Shown here: piece by piece, positions 33,073 to 41,627 of the stretch
How the letters are laid out: each line of letters starts with the position of its first letter
Numbering within the stretch: the stretch's first letter is position 1
Assembly (NCBI GenBank): GCA_965205155.1
Contig: OZ242033.1
Location: 2,046,001-2,110,000 of the forward strand
Origin: Aldehydirespirator sp965205155
Lineage (GTDB): Bacteria; Actinomycetota; Acidimicrobiia; Acidimicrobiales; Aldehydirespiratoraceae
Length of the DNA: 64,000 nt
Reading direction: 5' to 3'
The notes under the pieces: generated by a model
Database searches by the model: none
What the model saw: only the letters and a program-made list of their open reading frames with translations
What the model was told of the DNA's origin: nothing
Translations under genes and position numbers: made by a program

Positions 33073-33387
33073 CCAGTGCCTTTCGTCGGTCGGATATTAG
33101 AGGATCGGGCGTGCAACCGAACCGGGCCCCACGGGCCGCTTCCAGTTGTCTCCTGGCTTCATAGCCGCATCGCCTCATAGCCCCGGTCGCCGCATACACG
33201 CTGCTGTGCTGCGGGGTGGCCGCAACCAGGCCTGGGCTCGGCGCTCCAGTGCCTGAACGGCGAAACCTTCACATCCTGTAGGGAGCTTCTTCACATTGCA
33301 CAGTCAGCGTCAGCGTCCTGGCCTCAGTGGGGGCCACAGTCAAGCGTTGCATAGCCGCAGGTCTTCCCGACTCGGCGACCGCCGGTT
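33073..33387. other. Intergenic region with repeat copy G
   Basis: No supported gene. It contains the reverse-oriented dispersed element copy G (33231-33328). The remainder shows nothing recognisable. Confidence 0.5.
33231..33328 (-). repeat. Dispersed element copy G (reverse orientation)
   Basis: On the minus strand it reads CAATGTGAAGAAGCTCCCTA, then CAGGATGTGAAGGTTTCGCC, closely matching copy E (AAATGTGAAGAAGG..., CAGGATGTGAAGGTTTCGCA). The end CCTGGGCTCGGCGCTCCAG aligns with the copy-E terminus CTCTGACCTCGGGGTTCTAG. The far end is more diverged. Confidence 0.65.
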
Positions 33388-33705
33388 TCAGGAGTCCAGC
33401 GCCGCGGCTGGCTGCATGCCTGCGGACAGGCGCTCGGTCTCGGCTGCGGCGGTCTCCTTGATGCGGGCCAGGGCCGCCATCGCCTTCGGGTTAGCCCGAA
33501 GCGTGCCCGGCACCACAGGACGCGCGCCCATGTATGCCTCGTCCTCGGGAGAGCATCTCGGGCCCTCGGCCACCAGTCGGCGCTTGAATTCGTCGGACGC
33601 GCCCGGGCGCGTCAACTGCAGTAGGCGTGCCCGCTCCTGGAAGTAGCGCGCACGCCGCTGGTCAGGCGAGCGGCGGCACACGAACGACTCGATGGACAGC
33701 AGCAT
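33388..33705 (-). CDS. Hypothetical soluble protein
   Basis: 105 residues, Arg/Ala-rich and mostly helical: RRARYFQERARLLQLTRPGA, EFKRRLVAEGPRCSPEDEAY, RIKETAAAETERLSAGM. No membrane segment or recognised family. It starts 13 bp after the stop of the small upstream gene, suggesting an operon. Confidence 0.45.
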   Translation of the reverse strand: MLLSIESFVCRRSPDQRRARYFQERARLLQLTRPGASDEFKRRLVAEGPRCSPEDEAYMGARPVVPGTLRANPKAMAALARIKETAAAETERLSAGMQPAAALDS

Positions 33706-33718
33706 CCGCTCGTGCTGC

Positions 33719-33886
33719 TCAGGGGTCCGCTGTTGCGACAGGTAGCGCGGCCGCTTTGTATGACAGTCCCAGGGCCTTGCTCACGCGCCCGCGGACACGG
33801 ACGTCCAGCCGCCGTGGCCGCCACAGCCGCCGATGCATGATCAGCGGCGGCGGCTCGCCTTCGATGTTTCGGACTAGGCGTCTCAT
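33719..33886 (-). CDS. Very small basic hypothetical protein
   Basis: 55 residues from the ATG at 33886, which is preceded by GGAGAGAGGGC at good spacing; an upstream ATG at 34024 lacks such a site. The sequence MRRLVRNIEGEPPPLIMHRR and LWRPRRLDVRVRGRVSKALG is strongly basic and could bind nucleic acid. No family was recognised. Confidence 0.45.
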   Translation of the reverse strand: MRRLVRNIEGEPPPLIMHRRLWRPRRLDVRVRGRVSKALGLSYKAAALPVATADP

Positions 33887-34088
33887 GCCCTCTCTCCTAG
33901 CTCGCAGGCTAGTGCCCGGGCATAGGCCCGCACGAAGGTGTGACGCGGCAGCCGAGATGCCGGTGCAGGGGCCTTGTGCCGCCAGCCGCGTCTCGCAGGC
34001 GAATAGGTTGAGGCTTCCCTCCATGCCTCCGCAGGTGGCAGCGGGGACGCTTCTTCGTGCCGGGTATCTGCGGGAGGCACCGCGTCGG

Positions 34089-35267
34089 TCAGCGGCGGCG
34101 GACGTCCAGCAGCACCCTGTAGGTTCGCTTGAAGCGGGGGTCCTCCAGCGATCTCACGCCGAAGAGCACGATGGACCCCTCCGTGCCGCCGCGAACTATG
34201 CGACGCACGGCCGTGGAATCGGATTCGTCGCCGCTGGTTGGGACCGCCGTCCGCACTTCGCTGCCCGGCGTGAGAGCGTTCAGGGCGTCGTTCGACAGAC
34301 TAGGTGTCCATCGCGCCCGCGGTCCGTATTCTCGCGTCCCGTGCGCGGAAACCTCGTAGCCGTCTGCTGCGGTCGCCGTCACAGTCAATATCTTCGACAA
34401 ACCGGGAGATGGCAGCACCCCGTCGTACGAGATCAAGATGTTGTAGCGCAGGATGTCCGGGTCGAACGGAGGGTTCAGCCTGTCGCCGTCGAACATGAGT
34501 CCAGGCAGGTCCGACTCGAGGGGGCTTATGGAGATACTGATGCCGCTGAGGTGCGGTAGCGGGTCGGTGACGGTGAGCGTGACCTGCGGTTGGAGTATTG
34601 TGCCGTCCTGCCCGCGGCTGGCGAGGATGTATGAGAATGTGGTTTGGGCTGGACTAGTGACGTCGACCGTGAACTCCCCGCTGGGCAGGGAGAGGTCGAT
34701 GCCGCTGCTGTTGATCCCCTCGAACCCCATTTCACGGAACTCAGAACCTGTGGTGCTGTAGCTCAGCGTCACCGTCTCGCCGAGGCGGACACTTGTGGGC
34801 CCGAGGACCTCCAGCGTCGCTGTGTGGTCGCTGTCGCCCTGTTGCTCCGAGGCGGTGACGCTGCTGCCGGCTGATCCGGTGTCGGCGACCGTCCCTTCCG
34901 GCACAGCGGCCGTGGTCGCTGGTGCGGCCGTGGGCTGAGCCTCCTGCGCCACTTCGGCCTCGCCGTCCTCCTGGGCGGCTGGGGCCACGTCGTCCTGCTG
35001 CGCCGCTTGGGCCTCGGCGTCTTGCTGCGCCGCTTGGGCCTCGGCGTCCACTTGGAGTTCCTGGGAGTCGTCGCCCTCTTGGGCCACGTCGCCATCTTGC
35101 GGCTCCTGGGTGGCCTGGGCGGCTTGAGCCTCCTCGACAGCCTGGACCTCGCCGCCCTCGTCGTCAGCGCCGCACGACACCATGGCCATGGCCAGCACCG
35201 CAGCGGTGACCGCGAGCAGCAGCGGACGGGCTGCCATCCGCCTGGGGATAGTGGCGTGTCTGGGCAT
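34089..35267 (-). CDS. Lipoprotein with Gln/Glu-rich repeat stalk and cadherin-like domain
   Basis: 392 residues. Lipoprotein signal LLLAVTAAVLAMAMVSC. Residues about 40-110 form a low-complexity acidic stalk (AEAQAAQQD repeated). Residues about 150-235 form an Ig-like beta sandwich (SVRLGETVTLSYSTTG, GEFTVDVTSPAQTTFSYIL). Residues about 245-390 contain ISISPLESDLPGL and FDPDILRYNILISYD, typical of the cadherin-like beta-sandwich (Cadherin_5 type). It is probably an adhesive or structural surface protein. The ATG at 35267 gives the signal peptide. Confidence 0.72.
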   Translation of the reverse strand: MPRHATIPRRMAARPLLLAVTAAVLAMAMVSCGADDEGGEVQAVEEAQAAQATQEPQDGDVAQEGDDSQELQVDAEAQAAQQDAEAQAAQQDDVAPAAQEDGEAEVAQEAQPTAAPATTAAVPEGTVADTGSAGSSVTASEQQGDSDHTATLEVLGPTSVRLGETVTLSYSTTGSEFREMGFEGINSSGIDLSLPSGEFTVDVTSPAQTTFSYILASRGQDGTILQPQVTLTVTDPLPHLSGISISISPLESDLPGLMFDGDRLNPPFDPDILRYNILISYDGVLPSPGLSKILTVTATAADGYEVSAHGTREYGPRARWTPSLSNDALNALTPGSEVRTAVPTSGDESDSTAVRRIVRGGTEGSIVLFGVRSLEDPRFKRTYRVLLDVRRR

Positions 35268-35549
35268 CGGGTCAACGAGATTACACCGTCGGGGCACCGT
35301 CATCTGGCTGCGCTGAGTGCGCTTGCTGCAACTGCGGCTCATGGAACGGGAAGGCGCCCGTCCGGGTCGTGGGCCGGATCGGACATCACGCCCAGCGCCG
35401 ACGTCGAGAGCCTCGGCTGGCAAGGCTCCCCTCGCGCCCGGCCGTGGCAGGGGCCACCAGGCGGTTGCCTGGCGGGTCGTGTCCATCTTCGGCAGTCGTC
35501 GGCGTGGCACGCTGGTAGCGCCATAGCTCATGGCGCCTCCTAGCAGCCT

Positions 35550-35580
35550 GAGTGCCCCGGCAGCCGACGCCGGGGCACTC
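35550..35580. terminator. GC-rich hairpin
   Basis: GAGTGCCCCGGC and GCCGGGGCACTC form a perfect 12-bp stem with a 7-nt loop. Possible terminator for transcription entering from either side; there is no T-tract. Confidence 0.45.
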
Positions 35581-35668
35581 ACGCGTCCGGGTGGCTATGG
35601 GCGGCGTCGGACGCTGCTTGCTCCACGCTCTCTCGCTCACGACGATGCTCGGGCAAGCCGCCCTACAT

Positions 35669-35705
35669 CAGAGCGCCCGCCTGCATCAACAGCCGGGGCG
35701 CTCTG
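35669..35705. terminator. GC-rich hairpin
   Basis: CAGAGCGCCC and GGGCGCTCTG form a perfect 10-bp stem around a 17-nt loop. Its role is uncertain. Confidence 0.35.
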
Positions 35706-35953
35706 ATGGTTCGGTTGTCGCTCGCCATGGGTGTGGCGGGCCTCCACACTCTACAGCCTCTCTGACCTGCGCTGTCGTGACGCTATGCGGTCCCCCATCG
35801 CCGACTCGCCGCCAGGCCCGCATCCGATTCAGCGTCTGACCGCGGCCCGACAGGCCCACAGGCTAGGAGACCGGCATGGCCGACCAGCACGGGCAGGCGG
35901 AGCGCCGCTAAGCCACCGCCACCAAGCGCCGGATCAGGCCCATGGCCGTCTGC

Positions 35954-37150
35954 TCATGGTTCGCAGGACTCAGCGAGCGACAGCTGGAACGCTCTCCACG
36001 CAGGCTCTTCCGGGATGAACTTGCTCGTGGCTTCCCATAGAGCTTCATGTCCGATTCGGCTAACGTACCCGGCCTCGACCCAACGATCGTGGTGGAACGA
36101 CACAAAGCCAAGAGGGTCGAATCTGGGAATGGACTCACCTAGATTCTCCAGTTCGAGATACCGTTCGTAAGGTCGGAACTCCCCGCCAGACTCCAGGAAG
36201 GCTCTCTGTAGGGCATGAGCGGTCACATACTCCATGTCAGCAGCAGCGAAGATGTCGGATACGGCCACTAGTTCCGCCTGGAGCCGCTCATAGGCACCCC
36301 ACGCTTCTCCTAGCTGTTGTGCATCTTGGATTGCGTGGTATGCGTCCACCGCCGCTGCTTTGGCTGCATCGCTCTCATGCTTCAATCTTGTCATCTCTGC
36401 GTGAATGAGGTCTATGGCGGCGCGCAATTCTTCCCACATGCGTGCATCCATCTCGGGCGAAACTGGCTCTCCGGGCAGGACTGGATGCGGTGTAGACAGT
36501 CTCATCGTTGGCGCATCGCTCATAGGCGCACTCATGGATGTGACCTCGATCATCTCGACAAGTTCCGGGGAGGCAACCTCTGCGAAGGCATCCCGGGCCC
36601 GACTGATAGCTATCCGCGCCGTTTCCTCGTCCGCGTAGGGAGAGCCTTCTAGTGCATGTGGGGCAAGTGGCGCCATCGCTTCCCTTGCCGCCTGCACAAG
36701 GTCCAGCCGTGCGATGTCGTACTTCTCCTCAGCGGACTCGTAGTCGCTCAGCGCTTCGGCCTTGTCCAGTTCGTCTGTGGCGGCTTCGAAAAGGCTCTGA
36801 GCCTTGTAGTAGCGAAGCTCGGCCCTATGTGCCGCCATCCAACGGCCTGAGAACCCGCTCCAAGCCTGTTGGATGGTCGCGCACCAGACGAACCGGTTGC
36901 CGAGGCGCACCGTCATCTGAGGCTCGGGTTCTGTGCCCGCGTCTGGGCGCTCGCTGGCATCTGTCGGCGACTCCTGCCCACCTGCATCCAAGGCGACTTC
37001 GGCCGCTTCGGGCTGCGCATCTTCCGCTGCGGGAGAGTCATCGCCTCCGCAAGCCGCGGCCAAGAGAACGACTGCAAGCAACACAGCGGCTAGGCGCAAG
37101 ATGCAGGCCTGGGCCGGTGTGGGGTGGGTGTCGCGCGAGTCGGCATTCAA
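35954..37150 (-). CDS. Lipoprotein with helical domain
   Basis: 398 residues from a TTG at 37150, which is preceded by GAGAGGAG at ideal spacing; no ATG or GTG gives the signal peptide. Signal ILRLAAVLLAVVLLAAAC ends in the lipid-modified Cys (about residue 33), followed by an acidic Pro/Glu linker to about residue 75. The remaining about 320 residues are almost all helical (YYKAQSLFEAATDELDKAEA, EELRAAIDLIHAEMTRLKHE, AYERLQAELVAVSDIFAAAD) and unrecognised. A periplasmic-side or wall-facing helical bundle is likely. Confidence 0.68.
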   Translation of the reverse strand: MNADSRDTHPTPAQACILRLAAVLLAVVLLAAACGGDDSPAAEDAQPEAAEVALDAGGQESPTDASERPDAGTEPEPQMTVRLGNRFVWCATIQQAWSGFSGRWMAAHRAELRYYKAQSLFEAATDELDKAEALSDYESAEEKYDIARLDLVQAAREAMAPLAPHALEGSPYADEETARIAISRARDAFAEVASPELVEMIEVTSMSAPMSDAPTMRLSTPHPVLPGEPVSPEMDARMWEELRAAIDLIHAEMTRLKHESDAAKAAAVDAYHAIQDAQQLGEAWGAYERLQAELVAVSDIFAAADMEYVTAHALQRAFLESGGEFRPYERYLELENLGESIPRFDPLGFVSFHHDRWVEAGYVSRIGHEALWEATSKFIPEEPAWRAFQLSLAESCEP

Positions 37151-38011
37151 GGCCGCTCCTCTCGTGTCGTAGCAAGCTGAAGTGTCCGACCCATCCGCGG
37201 CTCGGCGCCGGAGCGCTGGTAGCGCTCGCAACGAGGCACTGGATGCAGGGCCTGGCCTGTGGCTGTTCTCGGCATAGGTGGCATCTCTGGAGCGGGTCTG
37301 GGCATGCTTGCCAGAGAACGCCTTGCAACAGGACCGGAGGGAGCCTCGACTGGGCCCACCGCGGCGGGCCCAGTCGCTCAACGGGATTGCCGGATACCGA
37401 TGTTCTCGGACGGCGGGCACCGTAGCTGCGGCCGTCACAGTGGGCAAGCCCCGAGACTGCTTGCTGCAGCACGACCATGCCAGCAGGTGCAGCAGCCGCA
37501 CGCGTCGGACCCCACCGCGCGAAGCCCATCGTCGATGGAATGGCGTCAGATGGGTTGGAGTGAGCTGTCCAGGTTGAGCAGAGCGTTGAGCTCGGGATCC
37601 ACGATGTGCAGCGCGCCGTCGACATGGCGTTTGGAGGTTGGATACGAGCCGTGCGACGGTGTTGCCGCATGCCCCTTCGTGGACCTGAACCCGCAGAAAC
37701 TCCGACTGGGCTTCGACCCTCAAGCTCGCACCGACATGCAGGTCGACCGCGTTCGCGAATCACCCGATTCGCGTTCGGGAATTCGCCAAATCGCGTTCCG
37801 ACTACGACTCGGCGCAAGCTGCTGACCTAGGGGTTCGTGATTTCGCGCCACGCCCCACAGGCCGGGCAGAATCTCTGGACAGGTCCAGCAGCCGTCCCAA
37901 GGAATCCCAGCCCCAGTCCACAGGCAGGGCCCTCTGGCGTCACGCCCCGTCGATAGGTTGACCCGGAGTGACCTGCTCACATCGTGCGACCACCGACCGA
38001 GGAGACCAGCC
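37151..38011. other. Intergenic region
   Basis: About 860 bp without a supported gene. It contains the hairpin at 37754-37773 and several TTCGCGA/TCGCGTTC-rich words that resemble part of repeats H1 and H2. Otherwise no structure was recognised. Confidence 0.45.
37754..37773. repeat. Short perfect inverted repeat
   Basis: CGCGAATC-ACCC-GATTCGCG, 8-bp arms, followed by another ATTCGCC/TCGCGTTC-type word. Possible binding site or a repeat remnant. Confidence 0.4.
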
Positions 38012-38707
38012 GTGGGTATAGCCGATTCCGAGTTCGCGCTGGAGAAGCTGAGAGAGTTTCTCGCGCTAATCGCAGAGAGCGACCACGACGCAGTTCATAG
38101 GTCGCTGCCCATCATCGAAGCAATCGCGAAGCAGGTGGACCCCGGCAATGTCCTAGAACTGAGATCGGTGGCTCTGCCCCTGGGTGGAGTGAGTTGGGAG
38201 CCCGCTCGCGTGGAGGCCCTTCGGCTCGTCGGGATTGTGGAGCAGGACGCGGACTTTCAGCGGATGAGCGGCCCTGTGGGCCCGATGTTGGCTGCTAGTC
38301 GTCTGCATCGTTGGGTCTGGAACGCCGCGGCGAGCCTGTGGGATGACGGGCACTACGAGCCTGCCGTGCATGAGGCGGCCAAGGCTGTGGAGCTACGAAC
38401 GCAGTTGAAGGTCGGCCGCCGCGACATCAGCGGCAAGGACTTGTACGCCCAAGCCTTCTCGGTCAAGGAGCCGACAGGCAAGATGCCCCGCCTTCGGTTC
38501 TTGCACATTGACAGGAACGAGCGACCCGATGACTGGACCTCCGCGCACGAGGGAGCCATGCATCTCGGGATGGGCTGCGCTCAGGGCATCCGCAACCCGC
38601 AAGCGCATCCGTCGGAGGACATCACAGAGCAGGAAGCGCTGGAGCAGCTGGCCGCTCTGAGCGTGCTGGCTCGCTGGGCGGACGCGTGCGAGGTCGTCGC
38701 GAGTTAG
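38012..38707 (+). CDS. TIGR02391-family protein
   Basis: 231 residues. The C-terminal half (HYEPAVHEAAKAVELRTQLK, then GIRNPQAHPSEDITEQEALE) carries the EAAK and GIRNPxAH motifs that mark the TIGR02391 (Ymh-like) family, helical proteins probably related to HEPN domains and often found in accessory or defence regions. The GTG at 38012 was chosen because GAGGAG lies 8 bp upstream. It is followed 33 bp later by an insertion sequence. The biochemical role is not established. Confidence 0.72.
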   Translation: MGIADSEFALEKLREFLALIAESDHDAVHRSLPIIEAIAKQVDPGNVLELRSVALPLGGVSWEPARVEALRLVGIVEQDADFQRMSGPVGPMLAASRLHRWVWNAAASLWDDGHYEPAVHEAAKAVELRTQLKVGRRDISGKDLYAQAFSVKEPTGKMPRLRFLHIDRNERPDDWTSAHEGAMHLGMGCAQGIRNPQAHPSEDITEQEALEQLAALSVLARWADACEVVAS

Positions 38708-38772
38708 ACACCTCTCAGCCGCAACCGGCCTCTACGGGTTGGAGCTGACCCGGTTTCGTTGACACCGGGTGG

Positions 38773-39651
38773 TTATGCGGCGTGGGCCGCGGGTTGGTGG
38801 TGTTGTTCGTAGCGGATGGGTGACAGGTTGTCGAGTCGGGTGTGGCGGCGGTGGTGGTTGTACCAGTCGATGAAGCTCATGATTTGGGTGCGGGCGTCGG
38901 TGTGGCTGCGGAACCGGGTCTTGTCGAGCAGCTCGCACTCGAGGGTCGCGAAGAACGATTCGGCCATGCTGTTGTCAAAGCAGTCGCCTCTGGTGCCCAT
39001 CGACAGCACGATCCCGGCGCGGCGGCAGCGGCGCCCGAACGCGATGCTGCCGTATTGGGATCCCTGGTCTGAGTGGTGGATGAGGCCTCGGGGCGGTCGG
39101 CGGGTCTGGATGGCCATGTCGATGGCGTCAACGATCAACTCTGTGCGCATGTGGGTGGCGTAGGACCAGCCCACGATGCGGCGGCTGAACACGTCGAGCA
39201 CGGTGGCGAGGTACCCGAACCCGGCCCAGGTCGGCACGTAGGTGATGTCGGCCACCCACAACTCGTTGGGGCCCGCCGCGGTGAACTGGCGGTTGACCCG
39301 GTCCGGTGCCGGCGACTGCGAGTCGTCGCGGCGTGTGGTCCAGGCCTTCTTGCGGCGGTGACAGCCGGCGATGCCGGCCTGGCGCATCAGGCGGGCGACC
39401 CGTTTTCGGCCGCAGCGAATGCCGTAGTCATCGGCGAGCTCGGCACAGATCCTCGGGGCCCCGTAGTTGTGCCGCGAGTCGGCATGGATCTTCTTGATGA
39501 CCGCGGTGTAGGCCGCGTCGGTGATGCGACGTTGAGAGGGCGGCCGCTTGCGCCACGCGTAGAAGCCCTGGCGGGTGACGCCGAGGCGCTCGCACATGAA
39601 CTTGACCGGGAAGTTGGCCTTCTCCGCCTCGATGAAGCTGAACACCCTCAC
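38773..39651 (-). CDS. IS3-family transposase OrfB (DDE)
   Basis: 292 residues. The HTH_21-like start (CERLGVTRQGFYAWRKRPPS) and DDE catalytic core (ELWVADITYVPTWAGFGYLA, LIHHSDQGSQYGSIAF, DNSMAESFFATLECELLD) are complete, ending with WYNHHRRHTRLDNLSPIRYE. The GTG start overlaps orfA by 4 bp. An A-rich GGAAAAAGC stretch near the end of orfA could be the frameshift site. Confidence 0.94.
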   Translation of the reverse strand: MRVFSFIEAEKANFPVKFMCERLGVTRQGFYAWRKRPPSQRRITDAAYTAVIKKIHADSRHNYGAPRICAELADDYGIRCGRKRVARLMRQAGIAGCHRRKKAWTTRRDDSQSPAPDRVNRQFTAAGPNELWVADITYVPTWAGFGYLATVLDVFSRRIVGWSYATHMRTELIVDAIDMAIQTRRPPRGLIHHSDQGSQYGSIAFGRRCRRAGIVLSMGTRGDCFDNSMAESFFATLECELLDKTRFRSHTDARTQIMSFIDWYNHHRRHTRLDNLSPIRYEQHHQPAAHAA

Positions 39652-39950
39652 CGCGTCGGGGCGTTCTTCGCCGCGAAGAAGGCCGCGGCTGCTTTTTCCA
39701 GCAGGTCCTTCTCCATGCGCAGCACCCGGTTCTCGGCCCGCAGCCGGCGAAGCTCGGCCTTCTCATCGGTCGTGAGCCCGCCCCGCTGGCCGTCATCGAT
39801 CTCGGCCTGGACGACCCAGTTCATGATCGACTGCGCCGACGGCTCGAACTCGCGGGCAAGCTCCGACGGCGACCGGCCCTCCTCACGGACCAGCCGCACC
39901 AGCTCGGCCTTGTACTCAGTCGGATACGGCGGACGAGTGCGTCCTCCCAT
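39648..39950 (-). CDS. IS3-family transposase OrfA
   Basis: 100 residues: helix-turn-helix YPTEYKAELVRLVREEGRSP and LAREFEPSAQSIMNWVVQAE, then a leucine zipper (LRRLRAENRVLRMEKDLLEK). ATG at 39950 chosen by family comparison. It binds the element ends and provides the N-terminal half of the OrfAB fusion. Confidence 0.92.
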   Translation of the reverse strand: MGGRTRPPYPTEYKAELVRLVREEGRSPSELAREFEPSAQSIMNWVVQAEIDDGQRGGLTTDEKAELRRLRAENRVLRMEKDLLEKAAAAFFAAKNAPTR

Positions 39951-40220
39951 AGTTGACTCCCCTCTGGACCCCCTCAAGGATCCCAGGATCAGGGTGTCAA
40001 CCAAACCGGGTCAGCTCCAAACTGCCCTTGAAGCAAGTCTGGACGCTGGTAGAGAACTGAGCATGGCGGGCGGGAGTCGGCTCGCCCAGCCCAGACCTTC
40101 CCGCAAAGCAAACGCTGTGCTCCTCGTCCCGAGAGATCACCGAACCGTCCGACTGGACCTGCCAGAATTCGCCTCCGTGAGGCATCCCGTGCGCGAGCGG
40201 TTCCCCTCGGGCGGTGACGC

Positions 40221-40616
40221 GTGACGACGGTGCTGGTATCAGCCGCGGTGAGCGCGGTCGTGGCTTTGCTCGTGGTGCTACTGGCCCAGCACTTGTCGGA
40301 CCGGTCCGAACGACGCCGCCTGCGTCGCGACGTGCTGCGCAAGCTCGCAGGACACCGCTACCTGATCGCCGGAGACGTCAGCCCTGTGCCCAACGAATTC
40401 TGGGTGGCACTGAACGAGGTCGGCATCGCGTATCTGGACGACGATGAGGTCATGGAGGCACTGCGTGTGTTCAGGACACGAGTCAACCGCGGACAGGTGG
40501 CCGAGGACTTCGTTCCGCTCATTGAGGCGATGGCGAGAGCGGCCAGGCTGCCCGCTGAGCGCCTCGATTCTGAGATGCTGACGACTCCGTTCGCTCCGCA
40601 GAATCCTAAGAGCTAG
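40221..40616 (+). CDS. Small membrane-anchored protein, possibly DUF6680-like
   Basis: 131 residues with an N-terminal membrane helix (VLVSAAVSAVVALLVVLLAQ) and a cytoplasmic domain beginning DRSERRRLRRDVLRKLAGHR, then FWVALNEVGIAYLDDDEVME. The pattern of a short anchor plus an RLR/GNR-like helix resembles DUF6680 proteins, tentatively. GTG start at 40221. Function unknown. Confidence 0.55.
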   Translation: MTTVLVSAAVSAVVALLVVLLAQHLSDRSERRRLRRDVLRKLAGHRYLIAGDVSPVPNEFWVALNEVGIAYLDDDEVMEALRVFRTRVNRGQVAEDFVPLIEAMARAARLPAERLDSEMLTTPFAPQNPKS

Positions 40617-40675
40617 CAGTGAACCGGACGGGCTTCGCCGTCCAGCACGCACTGCCTGGGAGTCGCCGCGCACTA

Positions 40676-40771
40676 CCTTTGACCTAGGCTTTTGCGGCCA
40701 AATGTGGAGTCCCCTACCAACCAAATGTGGAGACCTCTTCTTCGGAGTGCGCTAGAAGGTAGAGGTCAAGG
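40676..40771 (+). repeat. Dispersed element copy D (96 bp)
   Basis: Ends CCTTTGACCTAGG and AGAGGTCAAGG are inverted repeats. Two AAATGTGGAG motifs lie 23 bp apart inside. GCTAGAAGGTAGAGGTCAAG and the flanking GGTCGCGAACACCC match copy E (GCTAGAACCCCGAGGTCAGA, GGTCGCGAACACCC). Confidence 0.72.
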
Positions 40772-40804
40772 CAGGTCGCGAACACCCTACAACAACTATG
40801 GGGC

Positions 40805-40849
40805 GTTCGCGAGATGGAGCGGTCCGCGTTCGCGAGTTTGTTGGGAGAT
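40805..40849 (+). repeat. 45-bp direct repeat H2
   Basis: The partner of 23703-23747 with 41 of 45 positions identical and the same orientation. It lies 33 bp downstream of copy D. Confidence 0.7.
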
Positions 40850-41034
40850 GGGCATTCTTGGCCGGGAAGATGCGAAGAGCCCGCGGGCGGCTGCCCGGCG
40901 TCACTTTCCTTCTTGGTGCGCGAGTGGCGGATGCGACTCTTGGCGCCCCGGAGCTCGGCCGGCACGAGCCCGTCCGCAGGCACGGTCCAGAGCTCTGGCA
41001 GCCGTTCTGGCAACGGGTGCCGAGGGTCGAGCCC

Positions 41035-41580
41035 CTATGCGCTGGTAGCGGGTTGCGAGGATGCCTGGTCCGAGGTGTCAACCGCGATGTGCTGCATGAA
41101 GACACGGTATGTCTCTGCTGATTCTTGAAGGGTGTTCCCCAAGTCCGCTAGCAGGCGCAGCGCCTCGCGCTGCTCTTCAGTGAACTTCCGGCTGGCTGGG
41201 TGTATCGCTGTGCGGAACATCGCGATCCAGGCGTCAGGCCTCTCCTCGTGGTCTTGGTGGGCTGTGCGGGTGTGGGTGGTCAGCGGGATGCGCTCGTTGT
41301 CGAATACGGCGGTCACCTCTAGGTGGCCGCCCATGCCTTCGACCGCCATCCGCAGAGTCGACACCAGGTTGTCGGCGGCGGTCTCCATTGCCGACACGGA
41401 CGCCTGGGCGCGGTCAAGGCGTCGTGCCAGCTCGGTCTGGGTGAGATTGCGGCGCTGGCGCAGTTCCTTGAGGGTGTAGGCCACGGTCTCGGCGCGGGCT
41501 TCCTCCTTGAGGGCCTCGACCCGGGCGCGCTGCTCAGGGGTCAACTCGCCGACGAGTTCATCGAAGTCGTAGTAGGTCAT
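41035..41580 (-). CDS. HigA-type Xre antitoxin
   Basis: 181 residues. Residues about 15-85 hold EQRARVEALKEEARAETVAY and a helix-turn-helix NLTQTELARRLDRAQASVSA, followed by GGHLEVTAVFDNERIPL, typical of HigA-type antitoxins. A C-terminal helical extension (ASRKFTEEQREALRLLADLG) is unusual in length. It lies downstream of its cognate toxin gene (HigBA order), which is inactivated by a stop. The antitoxin may persist as a lone regulator. Confidence 0.82.
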   Translation of the reverse strand: MTYYDFDELVGELTPEQRARVEALKEEARAETVAYTLKELRQRRNLTQTELARRLDRAQASVSAMETAADNLVSTLRMAVEGMGGHLEVTAVFDNERIPLTTHTRTAHQDHEERPDAWIAMFRTAIHPASRKFTEEQREALRLLADLGNTLQESAETYRVFMQHIAVDTSDQASSQPATSA

Positions 41581-41627
41581 GTGGGGTGGTCTCCTGTGGT
41601 GGGGGCGGTGCATCGTGGGGCTGCTGG

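Larger units (their letters stand above)
35268..35953. other. Intergenic region with two strong hairpins
   Basis: About 690 bp without a supported CDS. Hairpins lie at 35550-35580 and 35669-35705. A tiny frame at 35876 (MADQHGQAERR) follows an AGGAGA stretch, but at 11 codons it cannot be supported as a gene. Confidence 0.5.
38740..40019 (-). mobile_element. IS3-family insertion sequence, 1280 bp
   Basis: The terminal inverted repeats are nearly perfect: TGGAGCTGACCCGGTTT, one mismatch, then GTTGACACC at both ends. It carries orfA and orfB on the minus strand with a 4-bp overlap. No target-site duplication is seen (GGT on the left, AAC on the right), so the flanks may have been rearranged after insertion. 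Both genes are intact. Confidence 0.92.
40617..41034. other. Intergenic region with repeats D and H2
   Basis: No supported gene. It holds the dispersed element copy D (40676-40771) directly followed by the 45-bp repeat H2 (40805-40849). Confidence 0.5.

Noticed and set aside
35750..35770. CTCTGACCTGCG as another copy of the dispersed element
   Set aside because: No matching right end or internal AATGTG pair follows within 200 bp; probably a chance match.
35876..35911. 11-codon frame with a good ribosome site (MADQHGQAERR)
   Set aside because: Too short to support without conservation or ribosome-profiling data.
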